DNA of 64,000 nt, from contig NZ_ML701736.1 of assembly GCF_008087345.1 (NCBI RefSeq), positions 101,212 to 165,211 of the forward strand, written 5' to 3'. Below the pieces are notes generated by a model. That model worked only from the letters and a program-made list of their open reading frames with translations. It searched no databases and was not told the origin of the DNA. This document shows, one piece after another, positions 39,614 through 47,568 of the stretch; positions within the stretch are counted from its first letter, which is position 1; the number at the start of each line of letters is the position of its first letter. The translations under genes and the position numbers were made by a program. The stretch is from Nocardioides caldifontis. Lineage in GTDB: Bacteria > Actinomycetota > Actinomycetes > Propionibacteriales > Nocardioidaceae.

Positions 39614-40315
39614 TCAGGCAACGGCTCGCGCCGTGGGGCGGTTGCGCACCAGGTGGATCGCCAGCCCCACGGCACCAGCCAGGTAGAGCCAGTGCGGGTC
39701 GACAGGGCCGACGGCGCCGACGGAGAAGTCGAGCAGGATGAAGACCAGGAAGAGCGCCGGGATCCAGCGCGGCACCACGTTCGTCACCAGCATGCCGATG
39801 CTCACGGTCAGCATCCCGATGACGCACCCGACCATGAACGGGAAGCCGAAGAGGATGCCGAGCAGCGGCTCCGAGTCCAGCCCGTCCATCCAGACCGCGG
39901 CGTCGCGGCCGGCGGGCTCGAGCATCGCGACGAGCTGGATCGTCTCGGCCACGTGCATCGCGAGGAAGCCCCACATTCCCAGGAGCAGGAACGTCGCGGC
40001 GACGTAGGCGGTCCGCGGTGCCCGGCGGCGCAGCTCCTGGGCCGCCGCGAGGAAGCCGACGGCCATGAACGGCACGGCGAAGAGCCCGACGAGGACGACC
40101 GAGGCCACCAGGCCGGTGCGCTCGTTCGCCAGTGCGATCTGGTCGGCGACGTCTTCGGGGCGGTCGCCGAGCACCTGGCCGAGAGCGGCCTGGGCGGTGT
40201 TGAGCCCCGCGCCGAGGACGAGCGCGACCGCGCCGGTCCGCCAGCCGATCGTGGTCCGGGGAGCTCCGGTGGGTGCCGTGAGTGCCGGCGTCGTGGGAAG
40301 CGTGGTGGTGGTCAT
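39614..40315 (-). CDS. Six-helix membrane protein of unknown function
   Basis: 233 aa from ATG 40315 with GGAGGAA 4 bases upstream. Six hydrophobic segments are visible, the first LVLGAGLNTAQAALG and the last WLYLAGAVGLAIHLV. The central loops carry HVAETIQLVAML and the fourth helix is long (LLGILFGFPFMVGCVIGMLT). I cannot assign a family with certainty; actinobacterial DUF4386-like proteins have a similar layout. It lies 25 bp upstream of the histidine kinase in the same direction, so it may be co-transcribed with the two-component system and act as its accessory. Confidence 0.75.
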   Translation of the reverse strand: MTTTTLPTTPALTAPTGAPRTTIGWRTGAVALVLGAGLNTAQAALGQVLGDRPEDVADQIALANERTGLVASVVLVGLFAVPFMAVGFLAAAQELRRRAPRTAYVAATFLLLGMWGFLAMHVAETIQLVAMLEPAGRDAAVWMDGLDSEPLLGILFGFPFMVGCVIGMLTVSIGMLVTNVVPRWIPALFLVFILLDFSVGAVGPVDPHWLYLAGAVGLAIHLVRNRPTARAVA

Positions 40316-40642
40316 GGGTTCCTCCGTCTGCCTCCGGCCGGTCGGCGGACCTGCTCCGCCGTGCCTCCGTGCCGGTGGCAGCACTCTCGGCGCGCCGCCG
40401 TCCCGGGCGCTCGGGAGCGGTGTCCCGACCTCGGTGGGACATGCGGAGTGACGCGTTCGATTAGGGCAGGGGGTCGCCGACCGGTACGGTAGGACGAGTC
40501 CGGCCCCGTCTGTTCTGCCTGGGGCCGTCGATTCCACGCCCCATCCAGGGGCACCAGGTCTCAGCAGTCATCCACCAAGCGCCGCGGCAGCCTGTGCCGC
40601 GCCGGGCAGGACGACCCCTTTCAACGTTTCGGAGCACCCACC
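40316..40642 (+). promoter_or_regulatory. Gene-free region: structured 5' leader of the DEAD-box helicase
   Basis: This 327-bp gap has a TACGGT -10-like box at 40485-40490. It is followed by three perfect hairpins on the helicase strand: CGGCCCC/GGGGCCG (40501-40527), GCCCC-ATCCA-GGGGC (40538-40552) and CGCGGCA-GCCTG-TGCCGCG (40583-40601). A ribosome-binding stretch (CGGAGC) precedes ATG 40643. Long folded leaders are common on RNA helicase genes and can serve autoregulation or cold control. On the other strand it holds only the start region of the membrane protein. Confidence 0.45.
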
Positions 40643-42130
40643 ATGGCGGAAGCCCGCCCGCATGCCCCTGTGTCCTTCTCCACCTTCGACCTCCCCGCGC
40701 CGCTCGTCGCCGCGCTGAGCGCCGAGGGGATCACCACCGCGTTCCCGATCCAGTCGGCGACCCTCCCGCACTCGCTGGCGGGCAAGGACGTCCTCGGCCG
40801 CGGCCGCACCGGTTCCGGCAAGACCTACGCGTTCCTGCTGCCGCTGGTGGCCCGGCTCGCCGCCTCGGGCACCCCCCGCCGTCCGAGCCGGCCGCGCGGC
40901 CTCGTCCTCGTCCCGACCCGTGAGCTCGCCACCCAGGTCGAGGCGGCCCTCCGCCCGCTCGCCGGGGCGATGGGGCTCCGGGTCACCACCGTCTTCGGCG
41001 GCGTGCCCGCCTCGCGTCAGGTCACCGCGCTGCGCCAGGGCGTCGACGTCGTCGTCGCCTGCCCCGGTCGGCTCAACGACCTGGTGCGCTCGGGCCAGGC
41101 CGACCTCGGCAGCGTCGAGGTCACGGTGCTGGACGAGGCCGACCACATGGCCGACCTCGGCTTCCTCCCCGACGTCCGGCGCCTCCTGGACGCGACCCCG
41201 CGGAAGGGGCAGCGGCTGCTGTTCTCCGCCACCCTCGACGCCGGCGTCGACGTGCTGGTGAAGCGGTTCCTCGACGCGCCGGTCACCCACAGCGTCGACT
41301 CGGCCCAGTCGCCGGTGACGAGCATGGAGCACCACGTGCTGCACGTGGACGCCGACGGCCGGCTGCGGGTCATCACCGACCTGGCCGCCGCCCCCGGGCG
41401 GACCGTCGTCTTCACCCGCACCAAGCACGGGGCCAAGCAGCTGGCCCGCAAGCTCAACGCCAACGGGGTTCCCGCGGTCGAGCTGCACGGCAACCTGTCG
41501 CAGAACGCCCGCACCCGCAACCTCGCGAGCTTCTCCTCCGGCGCGGCCACCACGCTGGTCGCGACCGACATCGCGGCCCGCGGCATCCACGTCGACGACG
41601 TGTCGCTCGTGATCCACGCCGACCCGCCGACCGAGCACAAGGCGTACCTGCACCGCTCCGGCCGCACCGCCCGCGCCGGCGCCTCGGGCACGGTCGTCAC
41701 GATGATGCTCGACCACCAGCGCGCCGACGTGCGCGACCTGACCCGCAAGGCCGGGATCAAGCCGGTCGTCACCCGGGTCGGCCACGACCACCCGCTCCTC
41801 ACGACCATCGCGCCGGGAGAGCGGACCTTCCAGACCCCGCTCGTCACCACTGCTGCGACGCCGTCCAACGGTGGCGGGGCCGGCGGTCAGGGCCGCGGCC
41901 GCGGACGCTCCCGCCGGGGTGACGGCCAGGGTGGCTCCGGCCAGGGTCGTTCCGGCCAGGGCCGTTCCGGTCAGTCCCGGTCGGGCCAGTCCCGGTCGAG
42001 CCAGGGCGGGGGCCAGGGCGGGCAGCCGTCCGGCCGGTCCCGTCAGGGCGGGCGCCGCGCGGCCGCCCCGTCCGGCACCTCGCGACCGCACAGCGCCGCG
42101 GCGTTCTCGGGCTCGGTCCGGAGCCGCTGA
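40643..42130 (+). CDS. DEAD-box ATP-dependent RNA helicase (RhlE-like)
   Basis: 495 aa. The core motifs are in order: Q motif region (FPIQSATLP), motif I RGRTGSGKT (~52), Ia PTRELATQ, II DEAD as LDEADHMADLGF (~165), III SAT, V ATDIAARGIHVDDV (~302), VI HRSGRTARAG (~330). The last ~85 residues are a Gly/Gln/Arg/Ser-rich tail (GQGRSGQGRSGQSRSGQSR) from degenerate 15-bp repeats, likely an RNA-binding disordered region that helps condensate formation. The enzyme remodels RNA structure, for example in ribosome assembly or at low temperature. It has a hairpin-rich leader; the next gene starts 3 bp after the stop. Confidence 0.94.
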   Translation: MAEARPHAPVSFSTFDLPAPLVAALSAEGITTAFPIQSATLPHSLAGKDVLGRGRTGSGKTYAFLLPLVARLAASGTPRRPSRPRGLVLVPTRELATQVEAALRPLAGAMGLRVTTVFGGVPASRQVTALRQGVDVVVACPGRLNDLVRSGQADLGSVEVTVLDEADHMADLGFLPDVRRLLDATPRKGQRLLFSATLDAGVDVLVKRFLDAPVTHSVDSAQSPVTSMEHHVLHVDADGRLRVITDLAAAPGRTVVFTRTKHGAKQLARKLNANGVPAVELHGNLSQNARTRNLASFSSGAATTLVATDIAARGIHVDDVSLVIHADPPTEHKAYLHRSGRTARAGASGTVVTMMLDHQRADVRDLTRKAGIKPVVTRVGHDHPLLTTIAPGERTFQTPLVTTAATPSNGGGAGGQGRGRGRSRRGDGQGGSGQGRSGQGRSGQSRSGQSRSSQGGGQGGQPSGRSRQGGRRAAAPSGTSRPHSAAAFSGSVRSR

Positions 42131-42133
42131 CCC

Positions 42134-43036
42134 GTGCTGGAGACCGTCCGCGCGACCGTCCCCACCGCCGACGGCCGCGAGCTCGAGGTGCTGGTGACCG
42201 GCCCTGAGGACGGGACGCCGCTGGTCTACCACCACGGCACGCCCCAGGGCGCCGTACCGTTCCGGCAGCTCGACGAGGCCGCGGCCGAGCGCGGGCTGCG
42301 GGTGGTCTCCTACTCGCGCCCCGGGTACGGCGGCTCCACGCCCCGTCCCGACGGCGCGTCAGCGGCGCGGGTGGCCGACGACGCGGCCGACACCGCCGCG
42401 ATCCTCGACCATCTCGGGCTGGGCGAGTTCCTCACCATCGGCTGGTCCGGCGGCGGGCCGCGGGCGCTCGCCTGCGCCGCCCTGCTGCCCGGCCGCTGCC
42501 GGGCGGCGGCGTGCTGCGTGGGGATCGCCCCCAAGGACGAGTACGACGGGGACATCCGTGACGGCATGGCCGAGGAGAACGTCGCGGAGTACACCGCCGC
42601 GTTCGCCGGCCCCGACGAGCTGGAGCGGTTCCTCGCGACCCAGTCCGCGCTCTTCCACGCCAATGCCGAGGACATCGCCGAGGCGCTCGGCGGCCTGGCA
42701 CCACCGGTCGACCGGGCGGCCCTCACCGGCGAGCTCGCGGAGTACCTCGCCGCGTCGACCCGGGCGGCCGGTCAGCAGGGCGTCGTCGGGTGGCGCGACG
42801 ACGACCTCACGCACCTGCGCCCGTGGGGCTTCTCCGTCCGCGACATCACGGTCCCGGTCTCGGTGTGGCAGGGGCGCGAGGACGCCATGGTGCCGTTCGC
42901 CCACGCCGAGTGGCTCGCCGCGCACGTGCGTGGGGTCCGCGCCCACCTCGTCGAGGGCGAGGGGCACCTGTCCCTCATGGGCAAGCTCGGCGCGATCCTC
43001 GACGACCTGATGCAGCTCGGCGGTCTCGGCCGCTGA
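42134..43036 (+). CDS. Alpha/beta hydrolase
   Basis: 300 aa from GTG 42134, only 3 bp after the helicase stop. The hydrolase signature is clear: YHHGTPQG (oxyanion, ~35), SRPGYGGS (~60), nucleophile serine in IGWSGGGPRALA (~97), an acid region in GREDAMVPF and the catalytic histidine in EGEGHLSLMGK (~275). It has no signal peptide, so it acts in the cytoplasm. The substrate is not readable; the sequence is closest in style to haloalkane dehalogenase/epoxide hydrolase-like esterases. It is probably co-transcribed with the helicase but functionally unrelated. Confidence 0.87.
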   Translation: MLETVRATVPTADGRELEVLVTGPEDGTPLVYHHGTPQGAVPFRQLDEAAAERGLRVVSYSRPGYGGSTPRPDGASAARVADDAADTAAILDHLGLGEFLTIGWSGGGPRALACAALLPGRCRAAACCVGIAPKDEYDGDIRDGMAEENVAEYTAAFAGPDELERFLATQSALFHANAEDIAEALGGLAPPVDRAALTGELAEYLAASTRAAGQQGVVGWRDDDLTHLRPWGFSVRDITVPVSVWQGREDAMVPFAHAEWLAAHVRGVRAHLVEGEGHLSLMGKLGAILDDLMQLGGLGR

Positions 43037-43063
43037 CCACGGTCGGTCGGGTCACCCGCCGGC

Positions 43064-43453
43064 TCAGAAGCAGCGGTGCCAGGTGTTCGGCCACGCGCTG
43101 CCGCCGCCCTGGGGCCGGTGGCCCTTCCAGCCGCGGAATGCCACGCGCTTCGCGACCGCGATCTGCTCCTTGCGGGTCGCCTTGTGGGGCAGGGCGTTCT
43201 TGGTGAGGTTCGGGCCGCCGTAGTAGCGCCACGTGGAGAGCGAGAACTGCAGCCCGCCGAAGTGGCCGTTCCCGGTGTTGATCTTCCACCGGTGCGTGGA
43301 CTCGTAGTGCGCCAGGCAGTCCCACCGGGTCTTGTGGCGGTGACCGGCGTCGGCCCGGTCGGCCGTGACGGTCAGCAGCGCCACGGTGAGGGTCGCCAGC
43401 AGAGCGACGACGAGGAGCAGCGGCAGCACGGTGGTGCGGAGGCGCACAGGCAT
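43064..43453 (-). CDS. Secreted Rpf-like transglycosylase domain protein
   Basis: 129 aa from ATG 43453 (GGAAAGGAAC upstream); the longer frame to 43693 runs through the riboswitch and is rejected. The signal peptide (LPLLLVVALLATLTVALL) ends near ADA. The mature domain has the resuscitation-promoting-factor/lysozyme-like fold: WDCLAHYES with the catalytic glutamate, INTGNGHFGGLQFSLSTW and a C-terminal WPNTWHRCF, where two cysteines may pair. It would cleave peptidoglycan to aid growth or exit from dormancy. The c-di-AMP-type riboswitch immediately upstream supports this identity, as such switches commonly control cell-wall hydrolases. Confidence 0.88.
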   Translation of the reverse strand: MPVRLRTTVLPLLLVVALLATLTVALLTVTADRADAGHRHKTRWDCLAHYESTHRWKINTGNGHFGGLQFSLSTWRYYGGPNLTKNALPHKATRKEQIAVAKRVAFRGWKGHRPQGGGSAWPNTWHRCF

Positions 43454-43463
43454 GAAGGTTCCT

Positions 43464-43668
43464 TTCCACGCCTGTGAGGTGAGCTGTCGGGCTGGAGCAG
43501 AAAGGTGCTCCGCCACCGCATCGCCGGCGGACCGGCCTGGGTGACTTCGCCCCGAGCGACGCGCTGCAGCGCAGCGTGCCGCGTGGTACGTGGGTCCCCC
43601 ACTCCTGCCCAGGTGTTCGTCCGGTGGGACCGGCGCGCGGCGGGCAGGACTCGGCGGACCGCGGCCGG
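43464..43668 (-). promoter_or_regulatory. ydaO-yuaA type (cyclic di-AMP) riboswitch
   Basis: Read on the minus strand, the conserved blocks occur in the known order: CCGCCGAGTCC (near 43660), GGGGGACCCACGTA (near 43590), TCGGGGCGAAGTC (near 43550), CCCGACAGCT followed by CACC and AGGCG (near 43490-43470), then the ribosome-binding GGAAAGGAAC. This matches the actinobacterial ydaO consensus in front of rpf genes. The gap between 43454 and 43815 contains no other gene. Binding of c-di-AMP normally turns the downstream gene off. Confidence 0.85.
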
Positions 43669-43821
43669 TGATGGAGTTGTCGGCCACGCCCACTCGGGCG
43701 CGGCGAACCTGATCCTAGGTCGGCTCGGCGGCACGCGTCCACGTCGGCGGGAGGCGGTCCAGCCGCCACGGCGGGCAGGTGGTCCCTTACGCACGGGCGG
43801 TCGCGGCGTCATGCTGTGGCC

Positions 43822-44334
43822 ATGACCGCGGACGCCACGCACGACCACACCCGGGAGGCGCTCGAGGCCGAGCGGCAACGGATCAAGGACACCTACCTGC
43901 GGCCGCCGGGGGAGCGGCCGCCCTCCTCGGCGCGCGGCCTGCACCACGAGGCGCTGATCAGCAGCGACGTCGAGCGGACCGTCCGCTTCTACCAGGAGCT
44001 GCTCGAGTTCCCGCTCACCGAGGTGATCGAGAACCGCGACCACCCGGGCTCCACGCACTTCTTCTTCGACATCGGCAACGGCAACCTGCTCGCGTTCTTC
44101 GACTTCCCCGGTCTGGACGTCGGCCCCTACGCCGAGGTGCTCGGGGGGCACCACCACATGGCGATCTCGGTGGAGCCCGACACCTGGCACCGGCTCGTGG
44201 GGAAGCTGGAGGCCGCCGGCGTCGACCACGTCGTCCACAGCGAGGTCTCGGTGTACTTCCAGGACCCCGACGGCGCTCGGCTGGAGCTCATCGCGGACCC
44301 GCTCGGGGAGATGTACGGCAACCAGGTGCTCTGA
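43822..44334 (+). CDS. VOC-family (glyoxalase/dioxygenase fold) protein
   Basis: 170 aa from ATG 43822 (GTG 43816 is an alternative start). A VOC fold is visible: LHHEALISSDVERTVRFYQ (first metal ligand histidine, ~40), a central GGHHHMAISVE, and the end SVYFQDPDGARLELI with the metal-binding glutamate. Members bind a divalent metal and act as lyases, dioxygenases or antibiotic-binding proteins; the specific reaction cannot be read. The first 30 residues are charged and precede the fold. It lies between the riboswitch and the AAA operon, alone. Confidence 0.83.
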   Translation: MTADATHDHTREALEAERQRIKDTYLRPPGERPPSSARGLHHEALISSDVERTVRFYQELLEFPLTEVIENRDHPGSTHFFFDIGNGNLLAFFDFPGLDVGPYAEVLGGHHHMAISVEPDTWHRLVGKLEAAGVDHVVHSEVSVYFQDPDGARLELIADPLGEMYGNQVL

Positions 44335-44458
44335 GCCCGAGGGCCACCGTCCGGTCGGCCAGGACCATGGTCCGGACCTTGCGCTCCGCCGGGTCGCGGA
44401 CCCCCTCACGGGCGCCACCCGGCGTTAGCCTGCCGATCGCAGCTTTCCAGGGGGGCAC

Positions 44459-46135
44459 GTGACGCAGACAGGCAGGGAGCAGGAGCGCGCCAGCAGCGCG
44501 GTGGCCGGCTTCCGCGACACCCTCGCGCTGATGTTCAAGGCCCGGTTCCCGGTCCTCTACGTCGAGTCGTTCGAGGAGCCGCGGGTGCTGGCCGAGGTGG
44601 CGGCCGTCGCCTCCGACGAGGCGCGGGTGCGCACGCCGCGGCCGGTGTGGACCTGGTCGGTCACCGAGGGGCTCGTCGGGCCCACGGGGGAACGCCACCC
44701 GGGCACCACCGACCCGGCGAAGGCGCTCGACCTCGTCGCCCGGCAGGAGCAGCCGGCGGTCCACGTCTTCCGGGACCTGCACGCCCACCTCGGCGACCAG
44801 CACCGTCCCGCCGACCCCGCGGTGGTGCGCCGGGTCCGGGACATCGCAGCGGCCTTCCAGAGCGGCGTCAACGCCCGGGCGCTGGTCCTCGTCGCGCCGG
44901 TGCTGAGGATCCCGCCGGAGCTCGAGAAGGACATCACCCTCGTCGACTTCCCCTTGCCCGGGGAGGCCGAGATCCGCGCGGTCCTCGACGGCATGGTCGA
45001 GGCGAACGCCGCCTCCGGCCGCATCGACGTCCGCATCGACGAGCTCGGCCGCGAGCGGCTGGCGAAGGCGGCGCTCGGGCTCACCCTCCACGAGGCCGAG
45101 AACGCGTTCGCGCGGGCGATGGTCGACGACGGCGTCCTCGACGACGGCGACGTGACCGTGGTGCTGGAGGAGAAGCGGCAGACGATCCGGAAGTCCGGGC
45201 TGCTGGAATTCGTCCCCGGTGACCTCGACCTCGACGACGTGGGCGGGCTGCAGAACCTCAAGCGGTGGCTCGGCAAGCGCGACGGCTCGTGGATGGCCGA
45301 GGCGGCGGACTACGGGCTCCCGGCGCCCAAGGGCGTGCTGATGACAGGCGTACCCGGGTGCGGGAAGTCGTTGACCGCGAAGGCGGTCGCGACCGCGTGG
45401 GGGCTGCCGCTGCTGCGGCTCGACATCGGCAAGGTGTTCGCCGGGCTGGTCGGCTCGAGCGAGCAGAACATGCGGAACGCGATCCGGGCGGCCGAGGCGA
45501 CCGCGCCGTGCGTGCTCTGGATCGACGAGATCGAGAAGGGGTTCTCCGGCGTCAACGGCGGTGGCGACTCCGGCACCTCGAGCCGCGTCTTCGGCTCCTT
45601 CCTGACCTGGATGCAGGAGAAGGAGTCGCCGGTCTTCGTGATCGCGACCGCGAACAACGTCGACCGGCTGCCGCCGGAGTTCCTCCGCAAGGGGCGGTTC
45701 GACGAGATCTTCTTCGTCGACCTGCCGACCGAGCCGGAGCGCCGCGACATCTGGCGGCTCCACCTCACCAAGCGCGCCACCCACGAGAAGGCCGCACCGG
45801 ACGCGGGGATCACCGACGAGCTCGTCGACGCCCTGGCCGCGGCCAGCGAGGGGTACTCCGGCGCGGAGATCGAGCAGGCGGTGGTCGCGGGGCTCTTCGA
45901 CGCGTTCTCGGAACGCCGCAGCCTCACCGAGGCCGACCTGGTCCGCGTGGTGGCGAACATGGTGCCGCTCTCGGTCACCCAGGCCGAGCAGATCGCCGCG
46001 ATCCGCTCCTGGGCGGCGACTCGCGCCGTGGCGGCGACGGCCTCGGAGGACCGCAACGACGCCGTGGACGAGCTCCCGCTCGGTGCGGCGCCGGAGCCGG
46101 GTGCGACCCGCGGCGGACGGGTGGTCGACTTCTGA
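44459..46135 (+). CDS. Ycf46-like AAA-family ATPase
   Basis: 558 aa from GTG 44459. The N-terminal ~230 residues are an arginine/alanine-rich helical region with an inactive-looking NTPase-like fold (FPVLYVESFEEPRVLAEVAA, ALVLVAPVLRIPPELEKD). The C-terminal AAA domain has Walker A GVPGCGKSLTAKAVA (~297), Walker B VLWIDEIEKG (~353), sensor 1 ATANNVDRLPPEF and an arginine finger region RKGRFDEIFF. This layout matches the Ycf46 proteins of cyanobacteria and red plastids. It opens a five-gene run with stop-start overlaps on DUF1257 and DUF2997 genes. Role unknown; a remodelling ATPase for a protein or cofactor complex is inferred. Confidence 0.85.
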   Translation: MTQTGREQERASSAVAGFRDTLALMFKARFPVLYVESFEEPRVLAEVAAVASDEARVRTPRPVWTWSVTEGLVGPTGERHPGTTDPAKALDLVARQEQPAVHVFRDLHAHLGDQHRPADPAVVRRVRDIAAAFQSGVNARALVLVAPVLRIPPELEKDITLVDFPLPGEAEIRAVLDGMVEANAASGRIDVRIDELGRERLAKAALGLTLHEAENAFARAMVDDGVLDDGDVTVVLEEKRQTIRKSGLLEFVPGDLDLDDVGGLQNLKRWLGKRDGSWMAEAADYGLPAPKGVLMTGVPGCGKSLTAKAVATAWGLPLLRLDIGKVFAGLVGSSEQNMRNAIRAAEATAPCVLWIDEIEKGFSGVNGGGDSGTSSRVFGSFLTWMQEKESPVFVIATANNVDRLPPEFLRKGRFDEIFFVDLPTEPERRDIWRLHLTKRATHEKAAPDAGITDELVDALAAASEGYSGAEIEQAVVAGLFDAFSERRSLTEADLVRVVANMVPLSVTQAEQIAAIRSWAATRAVAATASEDRNDAVDELPLGAAPEPGATRGGRVVDF

Positions 46136-46587
46136 TGAGCGTCTCGCTCGTGCTCGTGCCGCTCGCCTTCGCCGCGCTCTCGGCGTACCAGGCCGCCCGT
46201 GCCTCGGCCGACGACGAGGGGCGCACCGTCTGCCACGTCGGCACCCGGATGGTCGACGAGCGGCTGCTCGGCCACGCGCTCGCCGACACCGGCGCCCAGG
46301 TGGTCGAGGACCAGGGACGGCTGGTCGCCCGCTGGCAGGGCGTCGACGCCACCTTCGCCCGGGACGACCAGGGTGTCTGGCAGGTCGACCTGACCGGCGA
46401 GGTGACGCCGGAGTCCGCGGCGCAGGTCGTGGCGGCGGTCGACGCGGCGTACGCCGCACGGGTCCAGCAGGAGGTGCTCGCGCGGATCCGCGAGCGCGCG
46501 CACACCGCCGGCATGGCGGTGGAGTTGGAGCGCGTCGAGGAGGACCGCAGCGTGACGCTGGTGCTCACGGTGGGAGCGGCCGGATGA
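46135..46587 (+). CDS. DUF1257 (Ycf35-like) protein
   Basis: 150 aa. Its ATG overlaps the AAA stop by one base (TGATG). The text YQAARASADDEGRTVCHVGTRMVDERLL then LADTGAQVVEDQGRLVARWQG matches the pattern of DUF1257 proteins, known as Ycf35 in plastid genomes. The C-terminus is a helix-strand ending (RIRERAHTAGMAVELERV). No enzymatic residues are evident. A short hydrophobic N-terminus (VSLVLVPLAFAALSAYQAA) could be a membrane helix, unusual for a Ycf35 relative. The partner genes on both sides overlap it, so it probably works with the AAA ATPase. Confidence 0.78.
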   Translation: MSVSLVLVPLAFAALSAYQAARASADDEGRTVCHVGTRMVDERLLGHALADTGAQVVEDQGRLVARWQGVDATFARDDQGVWQVDLTGEVTPESAAQVVAAVDAAYAARVQQEVLARIRERAHTAGMAVELERVEEDRSVTLVLTVGAAG

Positions 46588-46802
46588 CCGGCCCGGCGCA
46601 GCGCATCGTCGTGAGGGTGGGCGCCGACGGCGCGGTCACGGCCGAGACCCACGGCCTCACCGGCCCCGCGTGCCTCGACCAGATCGCGGTGCTGGAGGAG
46701 CTGCTCGGCGCGCGGACCGAGCAGAGCGCCTTCACCGCCGACTACGACCGGACCACGACGACGACCGCGCAGGGGGTGGGAGATGAGCTACGGCAGCAGT
46801 GA
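46584..46802 (+). CDS. DUF2997-like small protein
   Basis: 72 aa. The ATG overlaps the DUF1257 stop (ATGA). The sequence RIVVRVGADGAVTAETHGLTG followed by CLDQIAVLEELLG resembles DUF2997, a short family usually encoded next to DUF1257. A cysteine at ~30 is conserved in many relatives and may be functional. Two overlapping neighbours indicate stoichiometric production. It is too small for an enzyme; an adaptor or substrate-like partner of the AAA protein is possible. It was identified by length, pattern and neighbours, not by a search. Confidence 0.72.
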   Translation: MTGPAQRIVVRVGADGAVTAETHGLTGPACLDQIAVLEELLGARTEQSAFTADYDRTTTTTAQGVGDELRQQ

Positions 46803-47568
46803 CCGGCGGCCCCACGGCGACGGCTCCGCGCAGCTTGCCGACCGCGGCTGGCGGTTCCGGCACAGCCTCTGGCTGCTCGCCCCGCTGCTCGGCTGCGGCG
46901 CCTTCTCGTTCGTCGGCTTCCTCTACTGCGCGATCCGCGTGGGCACCCGCCGGTGGTGGCTGATCGCGACGTTCTGGACGGTCGCCTCGCTGGCCGTGTG
47001 GACGATGGCGATCGTGCAGGGCGAGGTCGGGCGGGACGGTCCGTACGACGACATCGGCGCCGTCCTGCTGATCGTGGTCTACCTCGGCGCGATCGTGCAC
47101 GGCTTCATCGTCAACCGCGACTACCTGCGGTGGCGGGCGACGTCCCGCCCCTGGTACTCCCACGCCGCGCCCGTCGCGGCCCCGGTGACCACGCAGCTCC
47201 CGACCGCCCCGCCGGCACCGCTCGCCCCGCCGCCGTTCGGGGTCGAGACAGCGCCGTACTACGCACCGCCGCCGGCGCCACCCGCACCACCCGCCCCGGC
47301 ACCCGACCTCCTCGACCTCAACTCCGCCACGGTGGAGCAGCTCGCCCTGCTGCCCGGTGTCGACGACGCGACGGCCGCCAGGATCGTCGCCGCCCGAGAG
47401 GCCCGCGGCTGCTTCGCGGACCTCGACGACGCCGTCCGCGGCGCCGGGCTGCAGCCGCACCAGCTGGTCCGGCTGCGCGACCACGTGACGGTCGGACCGG
47501 TCGGGCAGCAGCGCCCGTCGCCCGACCGGGAGCCGCCTGCCGGTCGCGGTCGTGTCCTCGACATCTGA
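46783..47568 (+). CDS. Membrane protein with C-terminal helix-hairpin-helix domain
   Basis: 261 aa from ATG 46783, overlapping the DUF2997 gene by 20 bp. Three hydrophobic helices (LWLLAPLLGCGAFSFVGFL; WWLIATFWTVASLAVWTMAI; AVLLIVVYLGAIVHGFIV) are followed by a Pro/Ala-rich linker (YYAPPPAPPAPPAPAPD). A ComEA-like helix-hairpin-helix follows: DLNSATVEQLALLPGVDDAT then ARIVAAREARG (~178-225). HhH motifs bind the DNA backbone non-specifically, though some work as protein contacts. The gene is inside the AAA/DUF1257/DUF2997/radical SAM run, so it may tether that complex to the membrane. Confidence 0.85.
   Translation: MSYGSSDRRPHGDGSAQLADRGWRFRHSLWLLAPLLGCGAFSFVGFLYCAIRVGTRRWWLIATFWTVASLAVWTMAIVQGEVGRDGPYDDIGAVLLIVVYLGAIVHGFIVNRDYLRWRATSRPWYSHAAPVAAPVTTQLPTAPPAPLAPPPFGVETAPYYAPPPAPPAPPAPAPDLLDLNSATVEQLALLPGVDDATAARIVAAREARGCFADLDDAVRGAGLQPHQLVRLRDHVTVGPVGQQRPSPDREPPAGRGRVLDI

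Noticed and set aside
43064..43693. Longer Rpf-like protein starting at 43693
   Set aside because: The extension runs through the riboswitch, and the signal peptide starts at ATG 43453.
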